Shown piece after piece: positions 1 through 8,025 of a stretch of 8,211 nucleotides of DNA. The notes beneath the pieces are model-generated. The model had not been told where the DNA came from. It worked only from the letters and a program-made list of their open reading frames with translations, and ran no database searches. The DNA comes from Aquificota bacterium. Its GTDB lineage: Bacteria; Aquificota; Aquificia; Aquificales; Hydrogenothermaceae. The position numbers and the translations under genes are program-made. Position 1 is the stretch's first letter, and every line of letters begins with the position of its first letter. The stretch is from positions 1-8,211 of the forward strand of contig JAADEV010000029.1 of the NCBI GenBank assembly GCA_013153295.1. Reading direction: 5' to 3'.

Positions 1-308
1 TGTTCATCAGGTAAACCGGGACCATACTGTTTGGAAACATTTTCCCCACGGATAACCCTTATCTCTTTAATATTACCAACCTTACTTTTTAATGTTTCAA
101 GGAATACCTGCCTTTCCTGAATTTTATCCAGTTCCATTAACATTGTTAGGGAGTTTTGGACAAGCTGGGCTATAGCTTTAGACTGGTCTTCTGCGTTGCT
201 TAAACTTATAACCCTAAATGTGGTATATTCTAATACCTGTGTTATTACAAATAGTATAAGTAGTATAGATAAGACACGAAGGGCTAAACGGGTTTTTATA
301 GATTTCAT
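1..308 (-). CDS. Membrane-anchored sensor-like protein, N-terminal part (truncated by window edge)
   Basis: The minus strand is open from an ATG at 308-306 to the window edge, giving 102 residues with no stop. The protein starts with a short basic stretch (MKSIKTRLALR), then one hydrophobic segment at about residues 12-27, then a polar, probably helical and extracytoplasmic region. A stretch near residues 83-102 contains IRVIRGENVSKQYGPGLPDE. One N-terminal membrane helix followed by an 'IRVIR...KQYGPG' type sequence resembles the periplasmic part of membrane-bound signalling proteins (HAMP-containing chemoreceptors, kinases or diguanylate cyclases), but the diagnostic output domain lies outside the window, so the class cannot be named. 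No strong Shine-Dalgarno is visible upstream of the ATG. It diverges from thpR, with 72 nt between the two start codons. Confidence 0.72.
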   Translation of the reverse strand, partial: MKSIKTRLALRVLSILLILFVITQVLEYTTFRVISLSNAEDQSKAIAQLVQNSLTMLMELDKIQERQVFLETLKSKVGNIKEIRVIRGENVSKQYGPGLPDE

Positions 309-353
309 AAAACAGAAAACCCCAAACTAAACATAAGGATACTTAAGTTAATT

Positions 354-369
354 TTAACATATCTGTTAA
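354..369. repeat. Perfect inverted repeat in the divergent intergenic region
   Basis: TTAACA-TATC-TGTTAA forms a 6-bp perfect palindrome with a 4-nt spacer. A further GTTAA at 347-351 forms a second inverted pair with the TTAAC at 354-358. The right arm overlaps the thpR Shine-Dalgarno by two bases. It lies between two divergent genes, so it could be an operator, or a weak RNA hairpin near the thpR start. AT-rich DNA makes such repeats fairly common by chance. Confidence 0.35.
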
Positions 370-373
370 GGGG
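368..373 (+). promoter_or_regulatory. Ribosome binding site that decides the thpR start
   Basis: AAGGGG lies 7 nt before the TTG at 381 but only 1 nt before the in-frame TTG at 375. Normal spacing favours 381 as the initiation codon. Confidence 0.6.
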
Positions 374-380
374 ATTGGTT

Positions 381-926
381 TTGAAAAAAAGGATTTTTAT
401 AGGTTGCTTTGTTAAAATCCCCAACTTCAGCAGGGTGTATAGGGAGATAAAAAGGGATTTTTCATCTGTTTCAGGTAGGTGGATACCTGAGGAGAATTTC
501 CATATAACATTTAAGTTTTTAGGAGATGTGGAAAACCACAGGATACCTACAGTAGCCCAAGCGTTGTCCTCTGTTATAAACAGGGATATACAGGCTAACA
601 TACAGTTTAAAGGTTTAGGGGCTTTTCCAAACTTTCACAACCCAAAGGTTCTGTTTGTAAATGTCCTTGACAACAACGGCGTTTTGGAAGAGATTTTCAA
701 CAAGGTAAATGGGAAACTCTCCCTTTTAGGTTTCCAGACAGAAAATAGGGCTTTTAAACCCCATATAACACTAAAAAGGATAAAGGGATACAACAGGGAG
801 CAGTTTATACAGGGAATAAGGAAGTATAAAGATACCACCTTCGGCGGGCAGGAGGTAGTTAAGGTTTCAATAATCCAAAGTATCCTAAAACCTGATGGGG
901 CTGTTTATAAACAGCTTGATATATGA
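381..926 (+). CDS. thpR: RNA 2',3'-cyclic phosphodiesterase / 2'-5' RNA ligase (ThpR, 2H phosphoesterase)
   Basis: This 181-residue protein has the two HxT motifs of the 2H phosphoesterase superfamily: H41-I-T43 within FHITFKFLGDV and H128-I-T130 within FKPHITLKRIK. Length and motif spacing match bacterial LigT/ThpR proteins (about 180 residues). The family is cytoplasmic and hydrolyses RNA 2',3'-cyclic phosphate ends; it can also join tRNA-half ends through 2'-5' linkages in vitro. The physiological role is poorly defined. I chose the TTG at 381, giving MKKRIFIGCF, because AAGGGG is 7 nt upstream; an in-frame TTG at 375 would add two residues. Both catalytic motifs are intact. thiC follows after 71 nt, so co-transcription is possible. 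Alternative names in databases are 2'-5' RNA ligase and LigT. Confidence 0.92.
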   Translation: MKKRIFIGCFVKIPNFSRVYREIKRDFSSVSGRWIPEENFHITFKFLGDVENHRIPTVAQALSSVINRDIQANIQFKGLGAFPNFHNPKVLFVNVLDNNGVLEEIFNKVNGKLSLLGFQTENRAFKPHITLKRIKGYNREQFIQGIRKYKDTTFGGQEVVKVSIIQSILKPDGAVYKQLDI

Positions 927-948
927 CTATTTTCATTTTTAAAACAGA

Positions 949-2341
<1,393 letters not shown>

Positions 2342-2349
2342 TACACAGC

Positions 2350-2366
2350 AGGGGCTTTATGCCCCT
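2350..2366 (+). terminator. Hairpin between thiC and the kinase gene, possible weak terminator or attenuator
   Basis: AGGGGC-TTTAT-GCCCCT gives a 6-bp GC-rich stem with a 5-nt loop, 9 nt after the thiC stop. It is followed by TCCCTTTT, so the U-tract is broken by three Cs. This fits a weak intrinsic terminator or a partial-readthrough element rather than a strong stop. The kinase start codon is only 28 nt beyond the stem, leaving little room for a separate promoter. Confidence 0.45.
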
Positions 2367-2394
2367 TCCCTTTTCACCTTAGACAGGTATCAAA

Positions 2395-3393
2395 ATGGAC
2401 AGATACGAAAAAATTATAGAAAGTATAGAAGACCCTCTGGTAGTTGTTTCCAAAGACGGTGAAGTTTTTTATATGAACCAGCCGGGATACATACTAAAAT
2501 CCCAAATAGGGGAAACAGAGTTTAAAAAGCTGATAACATACCCCTTTGAGCTTGAATTTATAAAAAAAGGAATGTCTGTAAAAGGTATCTTTAAAGAAAC
2601 AGAAAACCACAAATTCCTTATAGATGCCTTTCCCTACGACAAAGACAGGATAACACTCCTTATAAGGGATATTACCAGATTTATGGAGTTGGAAGAGCTT
2701 TCAAAAAAAGAAGGTCTTATAATCACCCTATCCAGACTACTTTCAAATATATTCCACGACCTAAAGGGACCTGTTGGAGGTATAAAAGGGGCGGCACAGC
2801 TTTTAAAGGAGGATATAGCAGACAAGGAGCTTGTTGAGGACATACTTTATGAGGTAAAAAGGCTTGAAAGAATGATACAGGAAATAACAATGGTAGCAAA
2901 ACCTATAAAGCTGTCCCCAAAGCTAATAAATATCCACAAAGTAATAGACAGGGCAATAAAAACATTGGAAAAACAGTTCCCAAAAGCCACAATAAACAGA
3001 CTTTACGACCCAAGTTTACCTGAGCTTTATATAGACCCTGATATGATGGAAAGGGTTCTGGTAAACATTATTAGAAACGGAATAGAAGCAACGGAAGGCA
3101 AAGGCAGTATAACCATATCAACAGGAATATCTTGGGATAATGTTTACTCCCCACAGGGAAATAAAATCTTTATCAGAATAAAGGACAGTGGAAAAGGTGT
3201 CCCTGAGGATATGGTAGATAAACTGTTTATACCATTTATATCAACAAAAAAGGAGGGAATGGGTATAGGTCTGTCATCATCTTACCAGATTGTAAAAGAG
3301 CATAAAGGGATTTTAAGATATATAGGAGATGCCACATTTGAGATACTCCTTCCAGCTACCAGAGGTGTAAAAGATGAAAGCACTGGTATTTGA
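2395..3393 (+). CDS. NtrB-like cytoplasmic PAS sensor histidine kinase
   Basis: This 332-residue kinase has no membrane segment. Residues about 3-96 look like a PAS sensor domain (IIESIEDPLVVVSKDGEVFYMN start). A dimerisation/phosphoacceptor domain follows with H121 in FHDLKGPVGGIKG, the NtrB/HisKA type H-D/E-x-K-x-P box. The ATP-binding domain shows the N box (N224-IIRN228-GIEA), G1 (D264-SGKG268), the F box (FIPF 278-281) and G2 (GMGIGLS 288-294). All catalytic features are present. The stop overlaps the start of the downstream NtrC-type regulator by 20 nt, making it the obvious partner. The ATG at 2395 has only a weak AGG-type ribosome binding site. It resembles GlnL/NtrB in architecture, but the gene context gives no evidence for nitrogen control, so I give no symbol. 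The ligand of the PAS domain is unknown. Confidence 0.92.
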   Translation: MDRYEKIIESIEDPLVVVSKDGEVFYMNQPGYILKSQIGETEFKKLITYPFELEFIKKGMSVKGIFKETENHKFLIDAFPYDKDRITLLIRDITRFMELEELSKKEGLIITLSRLLSNIFHDLKGPVGGIKGAAQLLKEDIADKELVEDILYEVKRLERMIQEITMVAKPIKLSPKLINIHKVIDRAIKTLEKQFPKATINRLYDPSLPELYIDPDMMERVLVNIIRNGIEATEGKGSITISTGISWDNVYSPQGNKIFIRIKDSGKGVPEDMVDKLFIPFISTKKEGMGIGLSSSYQIVKEHKGILRYIGDATFEILLPATRGVKDESTGI

Positions 3394-4756
3394 CGACGAA
3401 AGAACAATAAGAAAGGTTATAGAAAAGGTTCTAAAGAAAGAAAACCTACAGGTAAAAAGCTACGAAACAGGAAAAGACGCAGTAGATATAATCAAAAAAG
3501 AAAACCCACAGATAGTATTCTTAGACATATCCCTACCTGACGCAGACGGTATGGAGATATTAAAGTCTGTAGTTTCCCTTGAAAACAGACCCTACATAAT
3601 AATGATTTCAGGACACGACGAGTATAACTACCTTATAGAGGCAATGAAGTTAGGGGCTTTTGACTACATACCAAAACCCTTTGATATAGAAAAAATAAGG
3701 AAGGTTGTCCAAGAGATAAAAGAGATTATCTCAGCAAAAACGGTAGCTGATACCACAGATGTGGACATTATAGGCAAAAGCCCTGCTATGAAAGAGGTTT
3801 TTAAAATAGTAGGACGGGCAAGTGCCAGCAACCAACCTGTCCTAATAACAGGTGAAAGTGGAACAGGTAAGGAGGTAGTTGCAAAGCTGATACACAAATA
3901 CAGCAACAGGGCAGATAAACCGTTCATAGCAATAAACTGCGCCGCTATACCATCAGGGCTTATAGAAAGTGAGCTTTTCGGCTATGAAAAAGGGGCGTTT
4001 ACAGGGGCAGACAGGAGCAGACAGGGAAAATTCCAAGCGGCAGATGGGGGAACAATATTTTTAGATGAGATTAGTGAGCTACCTTTAGAGGCACAGGGAA
4101 AGCTACTTAGGGCTTTACAAGATATGGAGATAACCCCTGTAGGTTCAACAAAAAGTATAAAAGTTGATGTTAGGGTTATAGCCGCCACAAACAAAAACTT
4201 AGTAAAGCTGATAGCAGAGGAGAAATTTAGGGAAGACCTTTTCTACAGACTGTCTGTAATAGAGATAAATCTACCCCCACTTAGGGAAAGAAAGGAAGAT
4301 ATACCAGAACTGGTGGAGCTGTTTACAAAACAGGCGTTAAAGATACACGGATTACAGAAAGGGGGGTTTACACCTGAAGCTGTAGAGCTACTTAAACAGT
4401 ATGACTTCCCCGGTAATATTAGGGAGCTTAGAAATTTAGTCCATAAGCTAATAGCAATATACAGGGAAAGACCTATAACCCCAGACCTGATAAAACTACA
4501 GATACAGCCACAGAAACAGATAATAATGGACTGGCAGGAAGGTCTAAGGGAAGAGGTGGCAAAGCTGTTTTCAAAAGGTAGTGAAAATATATATCCCCAG
4601 CTTATACAACAGGCAGAAAAGGTTGTAATACAAGAGGTTTTAAAATACACTAAAGGCAACATATCAGAAGCATCTAAATACTTAGGCATACACAGAAACA
4701 CAGTCCACAAAAAGATAGAAGAACTGGAGATAGAAAGGAACAGTAAGGAGGTGTGA
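3374..4756 (+). CDS. NtrC-family sigma-54-dependent response regulator
   Basis: The 460-residue protein has all three NtrC domains. The receiver (1-115) shows the acidic pair D7/D8, phosphoacceptor D51, S79 and K101. The AAA+ ATPase (about 130-365) has Walker A GESGTGKE (160-167), the sigma-54 contact loop GAFTGA (207-212), Walker B GGTIFLDEI (225-233) and FREDLFYRL with its conserved arginines. A Fis-type helix-turn-helix lies at about 429-449 (NISEASKYLGIHRNTVHKK). It should activate sigma-54 promoters after phosphorylation by the upstream kinase, whose frame it overlaps by 20 nt. GAGGTG stands 6 nt before the ATG at 3374. Its targets are unknown; I saw no good -24/-12 promoter in the window. 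The last codons carry the ribosome binding site of the next gene. Confidence 0.96.
   Translation: MKALVFDDERTIRKVIEKVLKKENLQVKSYETGKDAVDIIKKENPQIVFLDISLPDADGMEILKSVVSLENRPYIIMISGHDEYNYLIEAMKLGAFDYIPKPFDIEKIRKVVQEIKEIISAKTVADTTDVDIIGKSPAMKEVFKIVGRASASNQPVLITGESGTGKEVVAKLIHKYSNRADKPFIAINCAAIPSGLIESELFGYEKGAFTGADRSRQGKFQAADGGTIFLDEISELPLEAQGKLLRALQDMEITPVGSTKSIKVDVRVIAATNKNLVKLIAEEKFREDLFYRLSVIEINLPPLRERKEDIPELVELFTKQALKIHGLQKGGFTPEAVELLKQYDFPGNIRELRNLVHKLIAIYRERPITPDLIKLQIQPQKQIIMDWQEGLREEVAKLFSKGSENIYPQLIQQAEKVVIQEVLKYTKGNISEASKYLGIHRNTVHKKIEELEIERNSKEV
4745..4751 (+). promoter_or_regulatory. Ribosome binding site of the TPR-SPOR gene, inside the regulator gene
   Basis: AAGGAGG lies in the last codons of the response regulator gene. 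It is 4 nt before the ATG at 4756 but only 1 nt before the in-frame GTG at 4753. ATG at 4756, which shares its A with the upstream TGA stop, is therefore the better start. Confidence 0.7.
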
Positions 4757-5976
4757 TGGGAAGGTTAATCTTAATCCTAACTATAACAGTTTTTGGTTTT
4801 TTCAGTTGCACCACAAAACAGCCAGTCCAACAGTATCAGCAGAAGGAAACAAAAGATGCCCTATACTACTACAAAATAGGACTTTCCTACCTTAATTCTG
4901 GGGATAACTCACAGGCAATATACTACTTGAGGAAGGCTTACCAGATAGACCCTAACAACCCTGATATTTTAATAGCCCTTGGAATTGCATACACAAATGT
5001 TAAAGAGTATCAAAAGGCAAAACAGCTTTTACAAAAGGCTATACAGATAGACCCAAACAAAGGGGAGGCTTACACAAACTTAGGTATAATCCTTGCAAAG
5101 GAGAAAAGGTTTGAAGAAGCCCTTAAACACCTACAAAAGGCTGTTAAGATACCTTCCTACACAAAGAAACATATAGCCTACTACAATATAGCCCTTGTGT
5201 ATATAGAACTTGGAAATGAACACCTTGCAGAGGAGTATCTTAAAAAAGCCCTTCTTTACAACAGTAACTTTTTACCTGCATACACAAAGTTAGGACAGCT
5301 TTACCTATCACAGGGTAGATACAAAGAGGCTTTAGCCGTTTTTCTTAAAGCGAAGGAAAGGGGGTTAACCAGCCCAGAGGTTTATATTGGGCTTGGTGAG
5401 GCGTATTACCACCTGAAGGAATACCAAAAAGCCCGTAGCTACCTACTGAAAGCCAGACAGATGGCTACAGGTAAAGAGCTACTACAGTTAAAAATAAAAA
5501 GGCTACTTACAAAGGTAGACCAAAAAATAAAAGAAGAAGCCCAGAGACGGCTTGCTGAACAGAAAAGGAAAGAGAAGGAATTGGAAAAAAGAAGGGAAAT
5601 AGAAAAGATGATAGAGGAAAAACTTGCCACAATAGAGGTGTCAAGGGCACACAGATTAGAAAGGGCAGAAGAGGTTTTAGGGAAACTAAGGGAAGAGGGA
5701 AAAAAACAGGTAGAAAGGGTAAAATACACAAAGCCTAAAATCAGGTTTTATGTTCTACTTGGTAAATACTACAGTAAAAAGTCAGCCCTAAAGGTTGTAA
5801 ACAAACTGAAAGAAAATGGTATTGAACCGAAACTTATAGTTAATTACATTAATGGTAGACCTGTTTACACTGTTATAGTAGGATATTTCAAAGGGTATAG
5901 GGAGGCTTCAAAGTTTTACAGGAAAAAAATAAAACCCCTTGGTATAAGGGGATTAGTAAAATTTACAAGGAAGTGA
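4756..5976 (+). CDS. TPR-repeat protein with C-terminal SPOR domain, probable lipoprotein
   Basis: The 406-residue product begins with a hydrophobic signal (MGRLILILTITVFGFFSC). C18 is a likely lipidation site, although the lipobox FFSC is atypical. About six TPR units follow: 35-68, 69-102, 103-136, 137-172, 173-205 and 206-239, several ending in the typical DPN turn (TPR1 and TPR2). Residues about 246-326 are a charged Lys/Glu/Arg-rich segment, probably a long coiled coil. Residues about 328-406 (FYVLLGKYYSKKSA...VYTVIVGYFKG) match a SPOR domain, which binds denuded septal peptidoglycan glycan strands in other bacteria. The protein is probably envelope-anchored and acts as an assembly scaffold near peptidoglycan. 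It sits between a two-component regulator (1-nt overlap) and a glycosyltransferase (4-nt gap), so envelope biogenesis is the likely theme. The exact function is not recognised. Confidence 0.9.
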   Translation: MGRLILILTITVFGFFSCTTKQPVQQYQQKETKDALYYYKIGLSYLNSGDNSQAIYYLRKAYQIDPNNPDILIALGIAYTNVKEYQKAKQLLQKAIQIDPNKGEAYTNLGIILAKEKRFEEALKHLQKAVKIPSYTKKHIAYYNIALVYIELGNEHLAEEYLKKALLYNSNFLPAYTKLGQLYLSQGRYKEALAVFLKAKERGLTSPEVYIGLGEAYYHLKEYQKARSYLLKARQMATGKELLQLKIKRLLTKVDQKIKEEAQRRLAEQKRKEKELEKRREIEKMIEEKLATIEVSRAHRLERAEEVLGKLREEGKKQVERVKYTKPKIRFYVLLGKYYSKKSALKVVNKLKENGIEPKLIVNYINGRPVYTVIVGYFKGYREASKFYRKKIKPLGIRGLVKFTRK

Positions 5977-5980
5977 AAAG

Positions 5981-7093
5981 ATGGGTAGAAAGGTGAAAAA
6001 AGAGGCAAAGGAAACAAGGGAAACAACCAAAAAAAGAACAACAAGAAAGGAAACTACAAAAGCAAAACAACAGGCACAGGAAAAACAGGAAAAAAAGGTA
6101 GATGTGTCCATTGTAATCCCCATTTACAACGAGGAAGAAAACCTACCTATACTGTATGAGAAACTAAAAGAGGTTCTGGACAAGCTGGGTAAGGAATACG
6201 AGATAATCTTCGTTAACGACGGTTCAACAGATAAGTCTTGGGAGATTATAAAAGAGTTTGCGGAAAAAGACCCAAGGGTTGTAGGGGTAAACTTCCGTAA
6301 AAACTTTGGACAGACCGCCGCAATGTCAGCAGGATTTGAGACTGCAAAGGGAGAAATTATAATTACAATGGACGGGGATTTACAAAACGACCCTGAGGAT
6401 ATACCCCAGCTACTTAAGGTGTTAGAGGAACAAGGATACGATATAGTTAGTGGCTGGCGTAAAGATAGGAAGGACGACTTTTTAAGCAGAACCTTACCAT
6501 CAAAGATAGCAAACTGGCTTATATCCAAAGTGACAGGCGTCCATCTCCACGATTACGGCTGTTCCCTAAAAGCCTACCGCTCAGAGGTGGCAAAAAATTT
6601 AGATTTTTACGGTGAGATGCACAGGTTTTTACCTGCCCTTTCCAAATCCATAGGGGCAAAAATAACAGAGATTGTTGTGAAACACCACCCCCGTAGATTT
6701 GGAAAGTCTAAATACGGCATATCAAGGACTTTTAAGGTTTTACTTGACCTAATACTGGTGAAGTTTCTACTTGATTACAGAACGAAACCTTTAAGGATAT
6801 TAGGCGGTTGGGGGGCGGTATTACTTGGAATCGGACTGGTTATCTTACTTTATCTGATAGGTTTAAAGCTGTTTACAGGGGCGGACATTGGAAACAGACC
6901 GCTGTTAATATTCGGTGTTCTGTTTGTTTTATCTGGGATACAGCTAATATCAACTGGAATAGTGGCAGAGTTAATCACCAGAACCTACTATGAGGCACAG
7001 GGTAAACGCCCTTACATAATAAAAGAGATAATAAGAGACCAAAACCTGAAGGTGGTCAACAGAGGGCTTGTTGGACAGGAAAAGGATAGTTAA
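5981..7093 (+). CDS. Family 2 polyprenol-phosphate glycosyltransferase (DPM1/GtrB-like) with two C-terminal TM helices
   Basis: The 370-residue protein carries a GT-A catalytic domain (about 40-265): SIVIPIYNEEENL, FVNDGSTDKS (77-86), NFRKNFGQTAAMSAG, the metal-binding DGD motif D131-G-D133 in TMDGDLQNDPED, and HDYGCSLKAYR (190-200). The basic RRFGKSKYG (238-246) precedes two hydrophobic helices at about 273-295 and 308-330. This matches bacterial GT2 enzymes that transfer a sugar from a nucleotide donor to undecaprenyl phosphate at the inner face of the membrane. The sugar cannot be read from sequence. The first 39 residues are an unusual Lys/Arg/Thr/Glu/Gln-rich extension. The ATG at 5981 follows an AAGGA-type ribosome binding site; a GTG at 6104 after AAGGT would give a conventional length but looks weaker. 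The 3' end overlaps the membrane protein gene by 23 nt. Confidence 0.94.
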   Translation: MGRKVKKEAKETRETTKKRTTRKETTKAKQQAQEKQEKKVDVSIVIPIYNEEENLPILYEKLKEVLDKLGKEYEIIFVNDGSTDKSWEIIKEFAEKDPRVVGVNFRKNFGQTAAMSAGFETAKGEIIITMDGDLQNDPEDIPQLLKVLEEQGYDIVSGWRKDRKDDFLSRTLPSKIANWLISKVTGVHLHDYGCSLKAYRSEVAKNLDFYGEMHRFLPALSKSIGAKITEIVVKHHPRRFGKSKYGISRTFKVLLDLILVKFLLDYRTKPLRILGGWGAVLLGIGLVILLYLIGLKLFTGADIGNRPLLIFGVLFVLSGIQLISTGIVAELITRTYYEAQGKRPYIIKEIIRDQNLKVVNRGLVGQEKDS

Positions 7094-7940
7094 GTATTTT
7101 GAGTTAGCTGTCTCTGTTGGTATCACCTTAGGTTTTATCTACCTTTTTTATGTGGTTATAGGCTTTGATAGGCTAATCTACTTTTTTAAAAAGGTAGACC
7201 CTGTTAATATCCTTTCAGCCCTAACCTTGTATATATCATCTTACATAACACGGGCTTTAAGGTGGCAGATAACCCTTTCTATAAAAGATTTTAAAAAACT
7301 GTTTAAAATAACTGCCTTTAACACCGTTTTTAATATATTCCTACCTTTTAGAACAGGGGAGTTGTCATTTTTCTATATGCTGAAAAAAGAGAATATTCCC
7401 TTTTCTGAAACCGCCGTAAGTTTTGTAGCAGTAAGGATTTTTGATGGGGTGTCCTTACTTACAGTATCCATATTTGCCTTCCTGTGGCTTAAAGGTTTAC
7501 TACCCCTTGGTATACTGGTGGTTTTAGTAGCCCCTGGAGGTATTTTTATACTAAGGGCTTTAGCAAGGTTTATAAAACACAGCAAAATACAGGAATTTTC
7601 CACAGAGACCTTAACAGTTAAAAATGTTTTAGCCTTGTATATCTTGTCTATCTTAACATTTTTCCTAAAGTTTACCGCCTTTTCTATAGTTCTGCCACCG
7701 GAGGTTGGACTTTCCTTTAAGCAAACCTTTTTTGCATCTTCCATAGGAGATTTAACAACTATACTACCGATACACGGTATTGCAGGTATAGGCACATACG
7801 AAATGGGCTTTGCAGGTGTTCTTATCTTTTTAGGTGTGGATAAAGAAACTGCATTACTGTCTTCAGTTTTTGTCCATATATTTATGCTGTTAGGGGCTGT
7901 TATAACTGCAGGAATTTCTTTACTGTTTTTCAGAAGATAA
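7071..7940 (+). CDS. Integral membrane protein of the LPG-synthase-TM (YbhN/AglD-like, UPF0104) family
   Basis: This 289-residue protein is mostly hydrophobic, with about seven predicted membrane helices (the first at about 12-30, the last at about 262-285). Recognisable family features are YITRALRW (58-65), NIFLPFRTGELS (88-99), VAVRIFDG (119-126) and GIAGIGTYE near the C-terminal third, as in the lysylphosphatidylglycerol synthase TM domain family (MprF flippase part, AglD, YbhN). No aminoacyltransferase domain is present, so it is not a full MprF. Overlap with a polyprenol-phosphate glycosyltransferase suggests a role in moving or acting on a lipid-linked sugar or phospholipid; this is inference. 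Start choice is uncertain: TTG at 7071 lies 4 nt after AGAGGG, while TTG at 7068 lies 1 nt after it. No ATG or GTG is available near the N-terminus, and the gene is probably translationally coupled. Confidence 0.88.
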   Translation: MDRKRIVKYFELAVSVGITLGFIYLFYVVIGFDRLIYFFKKVDPVNILSALTLYISSYITRALRWQITLSIKDFKKLFKITAFNTVFNIFLPFRTGELSFFYMLKKENIPFSETAVSFVAVRIFDGVSLLTVSIFAFLWLKGLLPLGILVVLVAPGGIFILRALARFIKHSKIQEFSTETLTVKNVLALYILSILTFFLKFTAFSIVLPPEVGLSFKQTFFASSIGDLTTILPIHGIAGIGTYEMGFAGVLIFLGVDKETALLSSVFVHIFMLLGAVITAGISLLFFRR

Positions 7941-7972
7941 AAAAAGGAAGGGAAGCTAAGAGGTAGCTTCCC
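7939..7972 (-). terminator. Intrinsic terminator read on the minus strand
   Basis: On the minus strand GGGAAGCTA (7972-7964), loop CCTCT, and TAGCTTCCC (7958-7950) form a 9-bp perfect stem. It is followed by TTCC and then seven Ts (7945-7939). On the plus strand the same hairpin is followed by CACACTGATG, with no U-tract. The polarity therefore favours termination of a minus-strand transcript, although the stem may also stabilise the 3' end of the plus-strand operon mRNA. Confidence 0.6.
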
Positions 7973-8019
7973 CACACTGATGGCTCCAGCAGGGCATCGT
8001 TAGTAAATACTAACTAACA
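7941..8019 (-). ncRNA. Candidate small RNA of about 80 nt (predicted)
   Basis: A minus-strand unit is bounded by a promoter-like sequence (8026-8054) and a stem plus T-run terminator (7939-7972). The predicted RNA starts near 8019. Its 5' part holds a perfect hairpin, GTTAGT-ATTT-ACTAAC (8014-7999). A central region follows with GATG/CATC flanking a 12-nt segment (7998-7979), then the terminator stem with a CCTCT loop. The loop could pair with GGAGG-type Shine-Dalgarno sequences. I do not recognise it as a known RNA family; it is not tRNA, SRP RNA, tmRNA or 6S by eye. No minus-strand gene lies downstream that it could be a leader for. Expression is unproven. Confidence 0.42.
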
Positions 8020-8025
8020 CTAATT

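Noticed and set aside
4243..4710. A 155-codon minus-strand open frame opposite the response regulator.
   Set aside because: It is Ser/Cys/Phe-rich with no family resemblance, and it mirrors a fully conserved NtrC coding sequence.
7373..7975. A 200-codon minus-strand open frame opposite the membrane protein gene.
   Set aside because: It lacks a ribosome binding site and recognisable domains, and lies antisense to a clear family member; long antisense frames follow from the codon bias of the real gene.
7981..7996. A sigma-54-like sequence TGGCTC...GGGCA with correct GG-N10-GC spacing upstream of rpmF.
   Set aside because: The -12 element lacks the usual TT before GC, and a ribosomal protein gene is an unlikely sigma-54 target; a TATAAT box lies closer to rpmF.
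7956..7997. A 13-codon minus-strand open frame (MPCWSHQCGEATS) inside the candidate small RNA, overlapping the terminator stem like a leader peptide.
   Set aside because: There is no Shine-Dalgarno before its ATG and no downstream minus-strand gene to attenuate, so it is more likely a chance frame.
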